A stretch of DNA of 64,000 bases. Source: Candidatus Kapaibacterium sp. GTDB lineage: Bacteria; Bacteroidota; Ignavibacteria; Kapaibacteriales; UBA4661. The stretch spans positions 1 through 64,000 of the forward strand of contig JALONG010000028.1 in the NCBI GenBank assembly GCA_025455065.1, in the 5' to 3' direction. The translations under genes and the position numbers were made by a program. Under the pieces are notes generated by a model. It did not search any database. It was not told the origin of the DNA and saw only the letters and a program-made list of their open reading frames with translations. The first letter of the stretch is position 1. Every line of letters starts with the position of its first letter. Shown here piece after piece: positions 26,168-34,245 of the stretch.

Positions 26168-26818
26168 TCAAAATCTCTTGTAAATAATTGGCATGGAGTA
26201 CGGCGTAATCTGTTTCCCGTCTTTGATAAGCAGTTCCATCACACTAAAGGAATCTTTCGCAATCGTTTCTTCGAGGGTAAAACTGCCGCCCGGAAATTCA
26301 TTGGGCGCTTTGATATAAAAACTTTTTGCTTCGGCATTATACGTGTACAAGGTAGGTTTGAAGCTGGGTGAGAGTTTCAGGTCGTTGTAATCGAAGCGCA
26401 AATTTGCGTTATCGTTGCGAATGTCTTTCACGGGAATTGTCTTTGGAATCTGTATGGAATGGAGCTTCACAGCACCATTCTCTTCCGTGAACCAGAACAA
26501 ATACGGCTTCACAACGGTATCTTGCGGCTTATCGGGATAGACGTAGTAACTTTCTTCAAGGATGTAGAAGCCTTGATAATTCACGGGTTTGCCCGTTATT
26601 TTGTCATCGGCAAGGCGATTAACGTGCTTTGCGTAAGGGTGAATTTGTTTTCCCGCTTTGCGCTCTTGCTCGACTTGTTCACGGTTGTCGAGGTCGCCTT
26701 GGATGTACTGTTTGAAAAGGTCGAAGGGTTTCATGGAAGCCTGTTGTTGGGAGAAAATTGGAATTGCAGCACAAAGAACAAGTGCTGCAGATACGAGGTT
26801 TCGTGCGGTTTTGAGCAT
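26168..26818 (-). CDS. Secreted protein of unknown function
   Basis: 216 residues with a signal peptide (MLKTARNLVSAALVLCAAIP). The mature part is beta-rich, with YQGFYILEESYYVYPDK, KPYLFWFTEENGAVKLHSIQ and a C-terminal ELLIKDGKQITPYSMPIIYKRF. It shows faint resemblance in length and style to CpeT-like proteins (a leading LFKQYIQGDLDNREQV segment) but lacks their key blocks, so no family is claimed. It is located within the metabolic cluster between a lipocalin-like and a CcbP-like gene. Confidence 0.6.
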   Translation of the reverse strand: MLKTARNLVSAALVLCAAIPIFSQQQASMKPFDLFKQYIQGDLDNREQVEQERKAGKQIHPYAKHVNRLADDKITGKPVNYQGFYILEESYYVYPDKPQDTVVKPYLFWFTEENGAVKLHSIQIPKTIPVKDIRNDNANLRFDYNDLKLSPSFKPTLYTYNAEAKSFYIKAPNEFPGGSFTLEETIAKDSFSVMELLIKDGKQITPYSMPIIYKRF

Positions 26819-26837
26819 GGTATAAATAAGAAAAATA

Positions 26838-27230
26838 TTAAAATTCGTAGCCTTGCGCTATCCAATAGTGCCAATCTTCAATAGCTTGCTGGGTTTCGTC
26901 ATCAACGTCAATGCCCTGTAATTGCGCCAATGGAACAGCGACTTCTTTCTTTTTCCATTGCACAAGAACAAGTATCTCATGCATACAATCATCTTCATCG
27001 CCCATTTCGATGACAGTTACTTTCTCGCCTTCATCAAGCACAGATACACTGCGCTTTTCCGTACAGACCGCCTTAAATGGGAATGAGAGAGTGTCTTGGA
27101 GATAGTAATACCAGCCCATCGCCCGTTCAGATTCATCATAAGCATCAACAACAATATCGTAATTTATGCGATGTTCGCGTTCCTCGTCTTTTCCGGGTCG
27201 CGTTTTTGTAAGTTTGTGGATGTTAGCCAT
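26838..27230 (-). CDS. CcbP-like calcium-binding protein
   Basis: 130 residues, acidic. The pattern YDIVVDAYDESERAMGWYYYL, LSFPFKAVC, then VPLAQLQGIDVDDETQQAI and the end DWHYWIAQGYEF matches the CcbP family of small calcium-binding proteins first studied in heterocystous cyanobacteria. Numerous Asp and Glu residues could bind Ca2+. Members outside cyanobacteria have no established role. It overlaps no neighbour and lies between the two LeuCD-type pairs, where its contribution to the cluster is unclear. Confidence 0.75.
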   Translation of the reverse strand: MANIHKLTKTRPGKDEEREHRINYDIVVDAYDESERAMGWYYYLQDTLSFPFKAVCTEKRSVSVLDEGEKVTVIEMGDEDDCMHEILVLVQWKKKEVAVPLAQLQGIDVDDETQQAIEDWHYWIAQGYEF

Positions 27231-27257
27231 AACATGAATTCAAAGTAAAAAAATGAG

Positions 27258-27767
27258 TTACAAAACATAATCACCATGCTTCTGCAAATAAGCAACCAAG
27301 CCGCCTTCAGCCAAAATATCAATCATCACCTGCGGCATTTTTGTTGCTTTGTAGGTTATTCCTGTGTTCGTATCGGTTACGCTTCCTTCCAGTAAATTTA
27401 CCTCCAAAACCGCACCATTGCTAATGTTGTGGTCGGGAATTTCCAAGAGCGGCAAGCCGATATTGATAGCATTGCGAAAGAAAATTCGAGCGAAGTATCG
27501 TGCAATAACAACAGAAACTCCCACCACTTTCAGCGCAATCGGCGCTTGTTCACGCGACGAACCGCACCCAAAATTATCCCCCGCAACGATGATGTCTCCT
27601 TGCTTGACGCGGTTTTTGAAGTCAGGGTCAATATCCTCCATCACGTGCGCCGCTAGCGACTGCACATCAAGAGTTTTGGTGTATTTGCCGGGAATGATGC
27701 GGTCGGTGTCAATGTTGTCGCCCATTGCGCCGGAATAGGCATGAACAGTGCCTTGGAAGGTAGCCAT
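27258..27767 (-). CDS. 3-isopropylmalate dehydratase-type small subunit 2
   Basis: 169 residues from ATG 27767; the frame extends upstream only through repeat sequence that would encode FIPYPSS-like residues. Both swivel-domain signatures are intact: DNIDTDRIIPGKY (residues 17-29) and GDNFGCGSSREQ (63-74). With the large subunit encoded just upstream it should form a complete LeuCD-type hydro-lyase. Its canonical motifs contrast with the altered small subunit 1 at 23622-24161. It lies downstream of the LeuC-type gene at 27876, across a heptamer array. Confidence 0.9.
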   Translation of the reverse strand: MATFQGTVHAYSGAMGDNIDTDRIIPGKYTKTLDVQSLAAHVMEDIDPDFKNRVKQGDIIVAGDNFGCGSSREQAPIALKVVGVSVVIARYFARIFFRNAINIGLPLLEIPDHNISNGAVLEVNLLEGSVTDTNTGITYKATKMPQVMIDILAEGGLVAYLQKHGDYVL

Positions 27768-27771
27768 AAAG

Positions 27772-27843
27772 AAGGGATAAGGGATGAAGGATAAGGGATG
27801 AAGGATAAGGGATGAAGGATAAGGGATGAAGGATAAGGGATAA
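27772..27843. repeat. Heptanucleotide tandem array (AAGGGAT/GAAGGAT)
   Basis: About ten heptamers in perfect register alternate AAGGGAT and GAAGGAT between the large- and small-subunit genes of LeuCD pair 2. It is the clearest member of the window's heptamer repeat family. Heptanucleotide STRR repeats of this general type are known from filamentous cyanobacteria. Confidence 0.92.
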
Positions 27844-27875
27844 AATTTATTCCGTGCGTGATTTCGATGCACCAA

Positions 27876-29129
27876 TCACAAAAACTCTGCGGGGTCAGTA
27901 ATCACGCCCTTGAGAGCCGATGCCGCCACCACTGCCGCCGAACCCAGATAAATCCTGGCGTTGGGGTTGCCCATGCGTCCTTTGAAATTACGATTTGCCG
28001 TTGAAATCACCGTTTCGCCATCGCCCGGAACGCCCAGATGCGCACCCACACACACGCCACAAGCCGCATTGGTAAAGGTCGCACCAGCTTCCATCAGCGT
28101 TTGCATCGTGCCATCGTTCATTGCCGCCAAAAAAACATTTTTCGACGCTGGAGTGATAAGCAAACGTACGTTGGGGTGAATATGCCGCCCACGCAGTATT
28201 TGTGCGGCTTCGCGGAGGTCTTCCAAACGAGCGTTCACACAACTTCCAATAAAAGCATATTGGATTTTTGTGCCTTCCACCACCGAAATTTCCTGCACAT
28301 TATCGGGCGAATTTGGCACGGCTACTTGCGGACGAAGCGAGGAAACATCGAAGGTGTAGTGCTTTGCATATTCAGCGTCCGCATCGGGAAAAATTGGCGT
28401 GAAGTCGTAATCAAGCCCAAACTCAAGTTTCAAGCCATTGGGATGCACAATACCCGTTTTTGCACCCATTTCGGCAGACATATTCGCAATCGTCATACGG
28501 CTGGAAAGCGAGAGCGGATGCAGTGCTGAGCCACAAAACTCAATGGCTTGATACGTCGCACCCGAAATCGAAAGCTGCCCTGTGGTGAAGAGTATCAAGT
28601 CCTTCGCCGTTACGCCCTTTTGCAGCCTACCAGTGTACTCAATTTTCACCGTTTGCGGCACTTTGAGCCAAATTTTTCCCGTCAGCATCACCGCCGCTAA
28701 ATCCGTCGAACCAACACCCGTCGCAAATGCCCCCAAGCCCCCGTAGGTACAGGTGTGCGAGTCTGCGCCGACAAATAAATCTCCAGGCTTGACGAACTGC
28801 TCTTCCACCATAATTTGATGGCAAATTCCCGCACCGACATCAAAAAGCGGGCATCCCTGCTCGGCAGCAAATTCGCGCATCATCACGTGGAGGTTTGATA
28901 TTTTCTCCGTTGGAGCAGGTGCGGCGTGGTCAATCACGAGCGGAAATCGCGCAGGATTCCAAACTTTTTTACCGCTTGTGCCGACCATTTCCCGAAATGC
29001 CTTGATTGCATATGGCGCGGTTGTGTCGGTAGCCATGATGCAATCCACGTTCACAACCGTTAGTTCGCCCTGATACACATCGCGCCCCGAGCGGGCGGAG
29101 AGGATTTTTTCGCTGATGGTTTGTCCCAT
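27876..29129 (-). CDS. 3-isopropylmalate dehydratase-type large subunit 2
   Basis: 417 residues. The [4Fe-4S] ligands are present in FIGSCVNARLEDL and CGVCVGAHLG, with the conserved GADSHTCTYGGLGAFATGVGSTD and STANRNFKGRMGNPNARIYLGS loops. It pairs with the small subunit at 27258-27767. The family includes isopropylmalate isomerase, homoaconitase, citraconase and 2,3-dimethylmalate dehydratase. Because the window has no other leucine genes and the neighbours are a CoA-transferase and lyases, a catabolic hydro-lyase is more likely. It is a diverged paralogue of the large subunit at 24310-25575. Confidence 0.9.
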   Translation of the reverse strand: MGQTISEKILSARSGRDVYQGELTVVNVDCIMATDTTAPYAIKAFREMVGTSGKKVWNPARFPLVIDHAAPAPTEKISNLHVMMREFAAEQGCPLFDVGAGICHQIMVEEQFVKPGDLFVGADSHTCTYGGLGAFATGVGSTDLAAVMLTGKIWLKVPQTVKIEYTGRLQKGVTAKDLILFTTGQLSISGATYQAIEFCGSALHPLSLSSRMTIANMSAEMGAKTGIVHPNGLKLEFGLDYDFTPIFPDADAEYAKHYTFDVSSLRPQVAVPNSPDNVQEISVVEGTKIQYAFIGSCVNARLEDLREAAQILRGRHIHPNVRLLITPASKNVFLAAMNDGTMQTLMEAGATFTNAACGVCVGAHLGVPGDGETVISTANRNFKGRMGNPNARIYLGSAAVVAASALKGVITDPAEFL

Positions 29130-29135
29130 GATGTT

Positions 29136-30338
29136 TTACATTTTAATGATATTTTGCTCTTCCAATGCCTGTATTTCTGTGTCATCCAAGCCCAAATCAC
29201 CTAAAATTTCCCGTGTATGCTCACCAATCTGTGGAGGATTCATCGTTAATGAAAACTCTGTACCACCCATTTCAAGCGGTATTTTGGGCAATTTTGTGCG
29301 CGTTCCGTCGGGAAGCAAGGTTTCAAGCAGGCTGCCGCCCTCATTAAGCTGCACATCATCAAACAAATCTTCGGGTCGGGCAATCGGTGCAAAGGTAATA
29401 TCTGCCTCCTCGCAACGGCTGATGATTTCTGCCTTCGTGAATGTTCGCATCATTGTTTCAACGGCCGGCAAAAACCATTCGCGCTCGGCAATGCGGTCAT
29501 TATTGGTCGTGAGGCGCTCATCATTCAGCCAATCGTCTCTGTCAAATGCTTTGCAAAAGCGCTCCCAATGTTTTTCGCTGATAAGCCCCACAAACACTGC
29601 ATCGCCGTCTTTGGTATCGAATGTGCGGTAAACCGACCACGCGCTAACCCGCGCAGGCATTGGCGGTACAGGCTCTTTCGTGATTGCGCCGTACGCCATA
29701 TGCTGCCCCATGAGAAACGCTGTCGTTTCAAAGAGTGCGCTTTTGACGAATGTCCCCTTGCCTGTTTGATTACGCTCGTGCAGTGCTGCGAGAATACCAA
29801 TCACCCCAAACATTCCGCCCGTAATATCCACAACGGACGTTCCAGCGCGAAGCGGCATCCCAACTGGTCCTGTCATGTATGCCAATCCGCCCATCATCTG
29901 CACGACTTCATCCATCGCATGGCGCTTTTCGTAGGGACCGGAAAGAAAGCCCTTGAGCGAACAGTAAATCAGGCGTGGATTAAGCACAGATAATGTTTCG
30001 TAGCCATAGCCAAGTCGCTCCATCGTGCCGGGTCCGAAATTTTCAACGAGAATATCTGCACCTTCTACAAGCCGCATAATCACTTGCTTTCCGGCTTCGG
30101 ACTTAATATCAATCGCCAAACTTTGTTTGTTTCGATTGTAAAAGGAGAAATATCCCGTTCCAAAACCCCGCAAACGCCGCGTAGAATCACCTTCCGGCGG
30201 CTCAATGTGCATGACTGACGCGCCCATATCCGCCAAGAGCAGACCGCAAGCGGGTCCCATAACGGCGTGGGTAAATTCGAGAACGGTGATGCCCTGTAAT
30301 GGTGCGCCGTGTACGCTTTTTTCTGTTTCATTCTTCAT
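29136..30338 (-). CDS. Class III (CaiB/BaiF) CoA-transferase
   Basis: 400 residues. Family features include the N-terminal LEFTHAVMGPACGLLLADMGASVMHIEPPEGD, NRNKQSLAIDIKS, ILVENFGPGTMERLGYGYETL, and the catalytic aspartate in HAMDEVVQMMGG (D143), which forms the acyl-enzyme anhydride. These enzymes move CoA between carboxylic acids (formyl-CoA, succinyl-CoA and mesaconyl-CoA transferases). The donor and acceptor are unknown here. It lies 6 bp upstream of the LeuC-like gene, so CoA activation and hydration are likely steps of one pathway. Confidence 0.92.
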   Translation of the reverse strand: MKNETEKSVHGAPLQGITVLEFTHAVMGPACGLLLADMGASVMHIEPPEGDSTRRLRGFGTGYFSFYNRNKQSLAIDIKSEAGKQVIMRLVEGADILVENFGPGTMERLGYGYETLSVLNPRLIYCSLKGFLSGPYEKRHAMDEVVQMMGGLAYMTGPVGMPLRAGTSVVDITGGMFGVIGILAALHERNQTGKGTFVKSALFETTAFLMGQHMAYGAITKEPVPPMPARVSAWSVYRTFDTKDGDAVFVGLISEKHWERFCKAFDRDDWLNDERLTTNNDRIAEREWFLPAVETMMRTFTKAEIISRCEEADITFAPIARPEDLFDDVQLNEGGSLLETLLPDGTRTKLPKIPLEMGGTEFSLTMNPPQIGEHTREILGDLGLDDTEIQALEEQNIIKM

Positions 30339-30341
30339 ACA

Positions 30342-30773
30342 TTATCTTTCATCCTTTTTGAGCCAATCACCAATACCATACGGGTCTGGAAGTGGCGCAG
30401 ATACGTGTTCTTGGCGGATTTGCCACATTTCTTCGGCGTTTTTACGAAGAACAAAGGTTGCGCGAAATGTTTGCTCGAAAACTTTTCCTTTCACATTCAC
30501 GCGCAGTTGCAAAATCCCCGCAACCCAAGCCATAGAGCCGCTTTCCTCAGAATACGGACCTTCCGTCCACGTGATGGATTCGAGTGCCATTGGCGCAGCA
30601 TTAAAATCACGCCAACCTTTGAAGATATTTTCCGTGCCAAGCGTGGAATAGCGCGGTCCTTCGACAAAAACGTACGTGTCCGCGCCTTCGACGTAAGCGG
30701 CGCAAATTGCCTCGTAATCTTTGCGAATAATTGCCTCGTAGAAAGCATCAATACTCTCTTTTGGTGTCTTCAT
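30342..30773 (-). CDS. SnoaL/NTF2-like protein
   Basis: 143 residues from ATG 30773, which has an AAGGA Shine-Dalgarno match supplied by the adjacent heptamer-like repeat. A cone-shaped NTF2 fold is indicated by the N-terminal helix ESIDAFYEAIIRKDYEAICAAY, the ADTYVFVEGPRYSTLG turn and the strands FEQTFRATFVLRKNAEEMWQIRQEHVS. This fold serves ketosteroid-isomerase-type, polyketide-cyclase or dehydratase activity. No catalytic residue can be assigned with confidence. It is spaced 3 bp from the CoA-transferase gene, so it is probably a partner in the same pathway. Confidence 0.8.
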   Translation of the reverse strand: MKTPKESIDAFYEAIIRKDYEAICAAYVEGADTYVFVEGPRYSTLGTENIFKGWRDFNAAPMALESITWTEGPYSEESGSMAWVAGILQLRVNVKGKVFEQTFRATFVLRKNAEEMWQIRQEHVSAPLPDPYGIGDWLKKDER

Positions 30774-30806
30774 TTCATCCTTCATACGTTATCATTCATC
30801 CTTTCT

Positions 30807-31166
30807 TTAGGTTCTTCCCAATTCTTCGGCAATATCCGCCAAATCGCGGTGTGCTTCAGGGTTTTGCAATGCTTCGTGTTCTTGCTGGACGATGCGCAAA
30901 ATACGGGCTACATATTCTGCGTGCCAGCGTTGGCGCTCGTCGGCGGCTTCGGGGCTTGGGCGGTATGCTTCAATATCAGCACGCGAGATTGTGCCTTTTT
31001 GCTCCAAAAGCCGTTCCAGCGTGTCGAATCGCTCGTGCATGACAGCGAGTTCGCCCGCCACAGCCATAGTGATTGCCAAAACCCGCTCTACGGCTGGGTC
31101 GTCGAAAAAATACGGTCGCTTCCCTTTGCTCTTGGCATTAGCAAGCGCGATGACGTTGAGTTCCAT
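30807..31166 (-). CDS. Small helical protein of unknown function
   Basis: 119 residues, almost entirely alpha-helical and charged: FFDDPAVERVLAITMAVAGELAVMHERFDTLERLLEQKG, then ADIEAYRPSPEAADERQRW and IVQQEHEALQNPEAHRDLADIAEELG. No family is recognised. It lies directly upstream of the SnoaL-like gene and downstream of the methyltransferase gene in the leftward cluster, so a role as a pathway subunit or chaperone is possible. Confidence 0.6.
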   Translation of the reverse strand: MELNVIALANAKSKGKRPYFFDDPAVERVLAITMAVAGELAVMHERFDTLERLLEQKGTISRADIEAYRPSPEAADERQRWHAEYVARILRIVQQEHEALQNPEAHRDLADIAEELGRT

Positions 31167-31189
31167 TTGGTTACTTGGTTTAGTTGGTT

Positions 31190-31235
31190 GAGTTAGTCAT
31201 TAGTCATTAGCCATTGGTCATTAGTCATTGGTCGT
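31190..31235. repeat. Heptanucleotide tandem array (TTAGTCA class)
   Basis: Six heptamers (TAGTCAT, TAGTCAT, TAGCCAT, TGGTCAT, TAGTCAT, TGGTCGT) in register, preceded by TTACTTGGT words at 31170-31185. The array lies between the small helical-protein gene and the methyltransferase gene. Relatives occur at 34237-34282 and 37072-37125. Confidence 0.88.
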
Positions 31236-31285
31236 GTGTGCCTTTCCAAAGCCTTCATAATTCATACGTTATCCTTTATACTTTC

Positions 31286-32491
31286 CTACTTCTTCCACGC
31301 CCCAAATACATTCCACACTGCCGAGCGTCCATAATCCTCAACTTCCGTCGGGCGCGGCTTGGTGAAATCTTCGAGGTCGTTCACGGCGCGAACACCGATT
31401 TGGAAAAAGGTTTCTTTGTTGAAGCCTGATTCTGCCATGAGTGTAGCGGGGTCAATGTCGTGCATCACGCCCCAAAACGGCTCGTTGTTGTAAAAAGCAT
31501 CCCAATCACGTATGGTCTGCTCGAATAAGTCCATTTCCGGCGTGTATTGAGGCTGTTCAATGTGCATGGTGATTCCGCCGTCGGTGAGCATTCGGTAAAT
31601 CTCACGCATAATGCGGTGAATGGCTTTGAATGAGGTTTCGTGCAGGAACATTGTGGTCTGAATCCAATCAAAGGACGCATCAGCAAAGCCCGTATTGGCA
31701 GCGTCGAGTTGCATGAATGTTACGTTTTTTATGCCCAAAGCCTGCGCCCGTGCATGTCCGTAACGCAACATCGGCACACCGACATCAATCGCTACAACTT
31801 CCGCGTCGGGATACGCCTGCGCAATCGGAAGCGTGTTATGACCAAGCCCGCAGCCAATATCCAAAATACGCCTTGGCTTAAAATCTGGATGATGCGACAG
31901 TAACCACTGCGAAATTGCCTTCCCACCGCCGTCAGTGAGTTTTCCCAAGCCACCCGCCGTCGTTACAAACAAGCCCGTGTCGTAGTTTGCGGCTGCTGAC
32001 ACGTCGCCCTCGAAAAGTTCCGTGTGATAACTGCCTGGCATACAGTGATTGTCCATAATCGTCAGGTAATGCGGGACTTTCACATCAGGATTCAAAACAA
32101 GTGTTGCTTTTCCGGCATTGAGTTTTTGCACTTTTTCGGCGAGTTCGGGTGCTTGACGAATCGTCATGGTACGTCCGTTTTGCTGACGCATTTCCATTGT
32201 TGTTCGCCGAAGAGCGCTCCACGTCTGGTAGTAGGGGTCGTGCTTCATTTCGGCGCGAACCTCGTCGCGGTTCTGGAAATCTCGCCCATGCTCGGCTTGA
32301 AATCGAGGTTTGACGCGCTTTTCGTAAGCAAGGCGGTTGCCCGGCGCAATTACGCCGGAAAGATGTTTGTTGAGATTTGCCAAAAAATTGTAGCGCGCTA
32401 TTTCGTCATGCGTGGCTATGGGGAATACCTCGTGTTGTGTAATGTTGCTCCAGACAGGCGGTACGGGCAGAGTTGTGGTTTTTGCGTTCAT
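31286..32491 (-). CDS. Class I SAM-dependent methyltransferase
   Basis: 401 residues from ATG 32491. The C-terminal half holds motif I (ILDIGCGLGHNTLPIA) followed by VVAIDVGVPMLRYG, FMQLDAANTGFADASFDWIQTTMFLHE and a MREIYRMLTDGG loop, typical of small-molecule methyltransferases. The N-terminal 170 residues form an extra domain (MKHDPYYQTWSALRRTTMEMRQ, LNPDVKVPHYLT) that probably recognises the substrate. The substrate is unknown. It is the first gene of the leftward block before the divergent vapBC pair, and its leader faces the vapB start 90 bp away. Confidence 0.85.
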   Translation of the reverse strand: MNAKTTTLPVPPVWSNITQHEVFPIATHDEIARYNFLANLNKHLSGVIAPGNRLAYEKRVKPRFQAEHGRDFQNRDEVRAEMKHDPYYQTWSALRRTTMEMRQQNGRTMTIRQAPELAEKVQKLNAGKATLVLNPDVKVPHYLTIMDNHCMPGSYHTELFEGDVSAAANYDTGLFVTTAGGLGKLTDGGGKAISQWLLSHHPDFKPRRILDIGCGLGHNTLPIAQAYPDAEVVAIDVGVPMLRYGHARAQALGIKNVTFMQLDAANTGFADASFDWIQTTMFLHETSFKAIHRIMREIYRMLTDGGITMHIEQPQYTPEMDLFEQTIRDWDAFYNNEPFWGVMHDIDPATLMAESGFNKETFFQIGVRAVNDLEDFTKPRPTEVEDYGRSAVWNVFGAWKK

Positions 32492-32578
32492 ATTGTTGAA
32501 ATGCTTCTTGAAGAAATGTTGTTGATTGCGTAGATTTGTGCGAGAGAATTTCTGAGTTCTTCCAATATACAATCGCCA

Positions 32579-32797
32579 ATGACCATGAGCAATCGTCTCT
32601 TATATTCAAAAATTCAGATGCTTCAATCTGATGAGTTAAAGCATGATGTCATGCGGTATGTGGAGTTTTTGCTGGCGAAACAAGCTGAGACAACGACCAA
32701 ACGCATACCTGTCTTTGGCTCCGCAAAAGGAATGTTTCAGATGAGTGCTGATTTTGATGAACCTTTGGACGACTTTAACGAATATATGCCTGAATGA
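32579..32797 (+). CDS. vapB: DUF2281/VapB-type antitoxin
   Basis: 72 residues (an in-frame ATG six bases later is also possible). The N-terminal MLQSDELKHDVMRYVEFLLAKQ helix pattern and the C-terminal FGSAKGMFQMSADFDEPLDDFNEYM tail are typical of DUF2281 antitoxins, whose tail wraps around the PIN toxin. Its stop overlaps the vapC start as ATGA, ensuring coupled translation. The operon runs opposite to all nearby cluster genes, as expected for a mobile toxin-antitoxin module inserted in the island. Confidence 0.88.
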   Translation: MTMSNRLLYSKIQMLQSDELKHDVMRYVEFLLAKQAETTTKRIPVFGSAKGMFQMSADFDEPLDDFNEYMPE

Positions 32798-33231
32798 ACC
32801 TTTTACTTGATACTCACGCGCTAATATGGCTTTTAGAAGGTGATGAAACCTTGAGTTCCAACGCATTAATCGCTATCCAAAACCCTATCAATTCTTGCTT
32901 CGTAAGCAATGCCTCTTTATGGGAAATTGCGATAAAAATTAGCCTCGCAAAATTATCCATACAACGCCCGTACCACGAAATTCCTCAACTGATTTGGCAA
33001 AATGGCATCGAAATTCTTCCTGTTGAATTTGAACATTTTCATCGTGTTTCCGAGTTACCTTTTTACCACAAAGACCCGTTTGACCGTATTATTATTGCTC
33101 AAGCAATCGTTGAAAATATGGGCATTGTTGGTAAAGACAGCCATTTTGTGCAGTATGAAGTGCCACTTATACCAATTTACGTTGAAGATTGTGCATTGTT
33201 TTTTCAATGCTTTTCTCTGGAAGCAGCATAA
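32794..33231 (+). CDS. vapC: VapC-type PIN-domain RNase toxin with repeat-encoded C-terminus
   Basis: 145 residues. PIN-domain acidic residues are in place: LLDTHALIWLLE (D6), SLWEIAIKISLAKL (E44), the HKDPFDRIIIAQAI block (D94, D97) and KDSHFVQY (D115). The family cleaves RNA, often tRNA or rRNA. The normal fold ends near YEVPLI; from about residue 125 onward (LIPIYVEDCALFFQCF and on) the codons and the stop lie inside the 100-bp repeat element also found upstream of pckG. The 3' end is therefore replaced or extended by the element. It overlaps the antiparallel nitrilase-like gene. Confidence 0.9.
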   Translation: MNLLLDTHALIWLLEGDETLSSNALIAIQNPINSCFVSNASLWEIAIKISLAKLSIQRPYHEIPQLIWQNGIEILPVEFEHFHRVSELPFYHKDPFDRIIIAQAIVENMGIVGKDSHFVQYEVPLIPIYVEDCALFFQCFSLEAA

Positions 33232-34245
33232 ATACTCGCACAGACAAGAATGTCTGTGCCACTGATGCGTTGCAATAAAATGTGAACGGTCAGGAATGCC
33301 CGAAAGCAGTGTGTTTGCTGGGTAAAAACTATGTTTGGCGTATGACTCTGCAAAAAGTTCAAATCGCTGACGGGCGAGTATATTCGGCATTCCTGCGCGG
33401 TGGCGTTCATGGCGAAGTGCTGTCAAATCAAGTGTTGCGCTTGCAACCATACTCTCACCCGTACTTGCTTCCGACAGCACCAAACCGCGATAATCCACGA
33501 TTTTTGAGCCGCCGTCGGTGGAAGCAAAGGGAATATCCGTGTTCGCAATTCCGGCGGAATTGGCGGAAACAACGTAGCTCATATTTTCAATCGCACGAGC
33601 AAGTTTTGCTACGTTCTTTTGCGTCAAAAGCGGACTTCCTACTTCGCTTGAGGAGTGCAAAAATATCTCGGCACCGCGCATAGCATGGCACCGCGCAATT
33701 TCGGGATACAAAATTTCTTCGCTGGCAATACACGCCAAATTCCCAATTTCCGTCCGCGTAACAGGAAATACGCCATCTAAACCGTAAATATCCAGATACT
33801 TATCCCAAACATCATGCGGCGTGGGTGCGAACATCGAAACCAAGCGCCGATAGCGTAAAATCAGGCTTCCCAAAGGGTCAATCACAAAACTTGTTTGAAA
33901 ATAGAGGTCTGGAAAATGTGCATCTTTCTCGTACGCATTACCCGATAAAAATACGCCATTCACTTCAGCGACCTTCCCCAAAGCCTCATATTCCTTACCA
34001 TTTGGCTCAAGCGCCGCTTTATCGCGCCATGCCTCCAACGTTTCGCCCATCGGAAAACCCGTCAGGAAATACTCCGGCAAGACAACTAAACGCAAATCCT
34101 GTCCGATAAATGCTTTCGAGGCGCGTATTTGCTTGCTCAAACGCTCAATCGTCTGAAGCATTTGGGCTTCAGATTCTGCGCGGTTCGGGCAATGATTCAC
34201 CGCGTAACACGTGGCTTGGAGAGCGAGGGCTTTGTAAGAGGTCAT
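33055..34245 (-). CDS. Nitrilase-superfamily protein with altered catalytic triad and extended C-terminus
   Basis: 396 residues from ATG 34245. It has the carbon-nitrogen hydrolase fold: LRLVVLPEYFLTGFP (Glu58 of the triad), FVIDPLGSLILRYRRLVSM, GNLACIASEEILYPEIAR and GAEIFLHSSSE. The triad Lys position (YRK in active members) is Arg134 and the nucleophile position, counted from the PE pair, is Ser175; Cys172 lies three residues early. Activity may be lost or altered. Native sequence ends near residue 326 (GIPDRSHFIAT); the last 70 or so residues are encoded by the repeat element and by the reverse strand of vapC. Its in-frame extension to 34281 is repeat-derived. Confidence 0.8.
   Translation of the reverse strand: MTSYKALALQATCYAVNHCPNRAESEAQMLQTIERLSKQIRASKAFIGQDLRLVVLPEYFLTGFPMGETLEAWRDKAALEPNGKEYEALGKVAEVNGVFLSGNAYEKDAHFPDLYFQTSFVIDPLGSLILRYRRLVSMFAPTPHDVWDKYLDIYGLDGVFPVTRTEIGNLACIASEEILYPEIARCHAMRGAEIFLHSSSEVGSPLLTQKNVAKLARAIENMSYVVSANSAGIANTDIPFASTDGGSKIVDYRGLVLSEASTGESMVASATLDLTALRHERHRAGMPNILARQRFELFAESYAKHSFYPANTLLSGIPDRSHFIATHQWHRHSCLCEYLCCFQRKALKKQCTIFNVNWYKWHFILHKMAVFTNNAHIFNDCLSNNNTVKRVFVVKR
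33167..33265 (+). repeat. 100-bp repeat element, copy B
   Basis: Matches 9496-9595 over its whole length, ending in the palindrome CACAGACA-AGAA-TGTCTGTG (33239-33258) and GCCACTGA. On the upper strand it encodes the last codons and stop of vapC. On the lower strand it encodes about 33 residues (starting WHRHSCLCEYLCC) of the nitrilase-like protein. Confidence 0.88.

Noticed and set aside
24310..29129. Leucine biosynthesis operon
   Set aside because: Two LeuCD-type pairs are present but no leuA or leuB, and one small subunit lacks the LeuD signatures.
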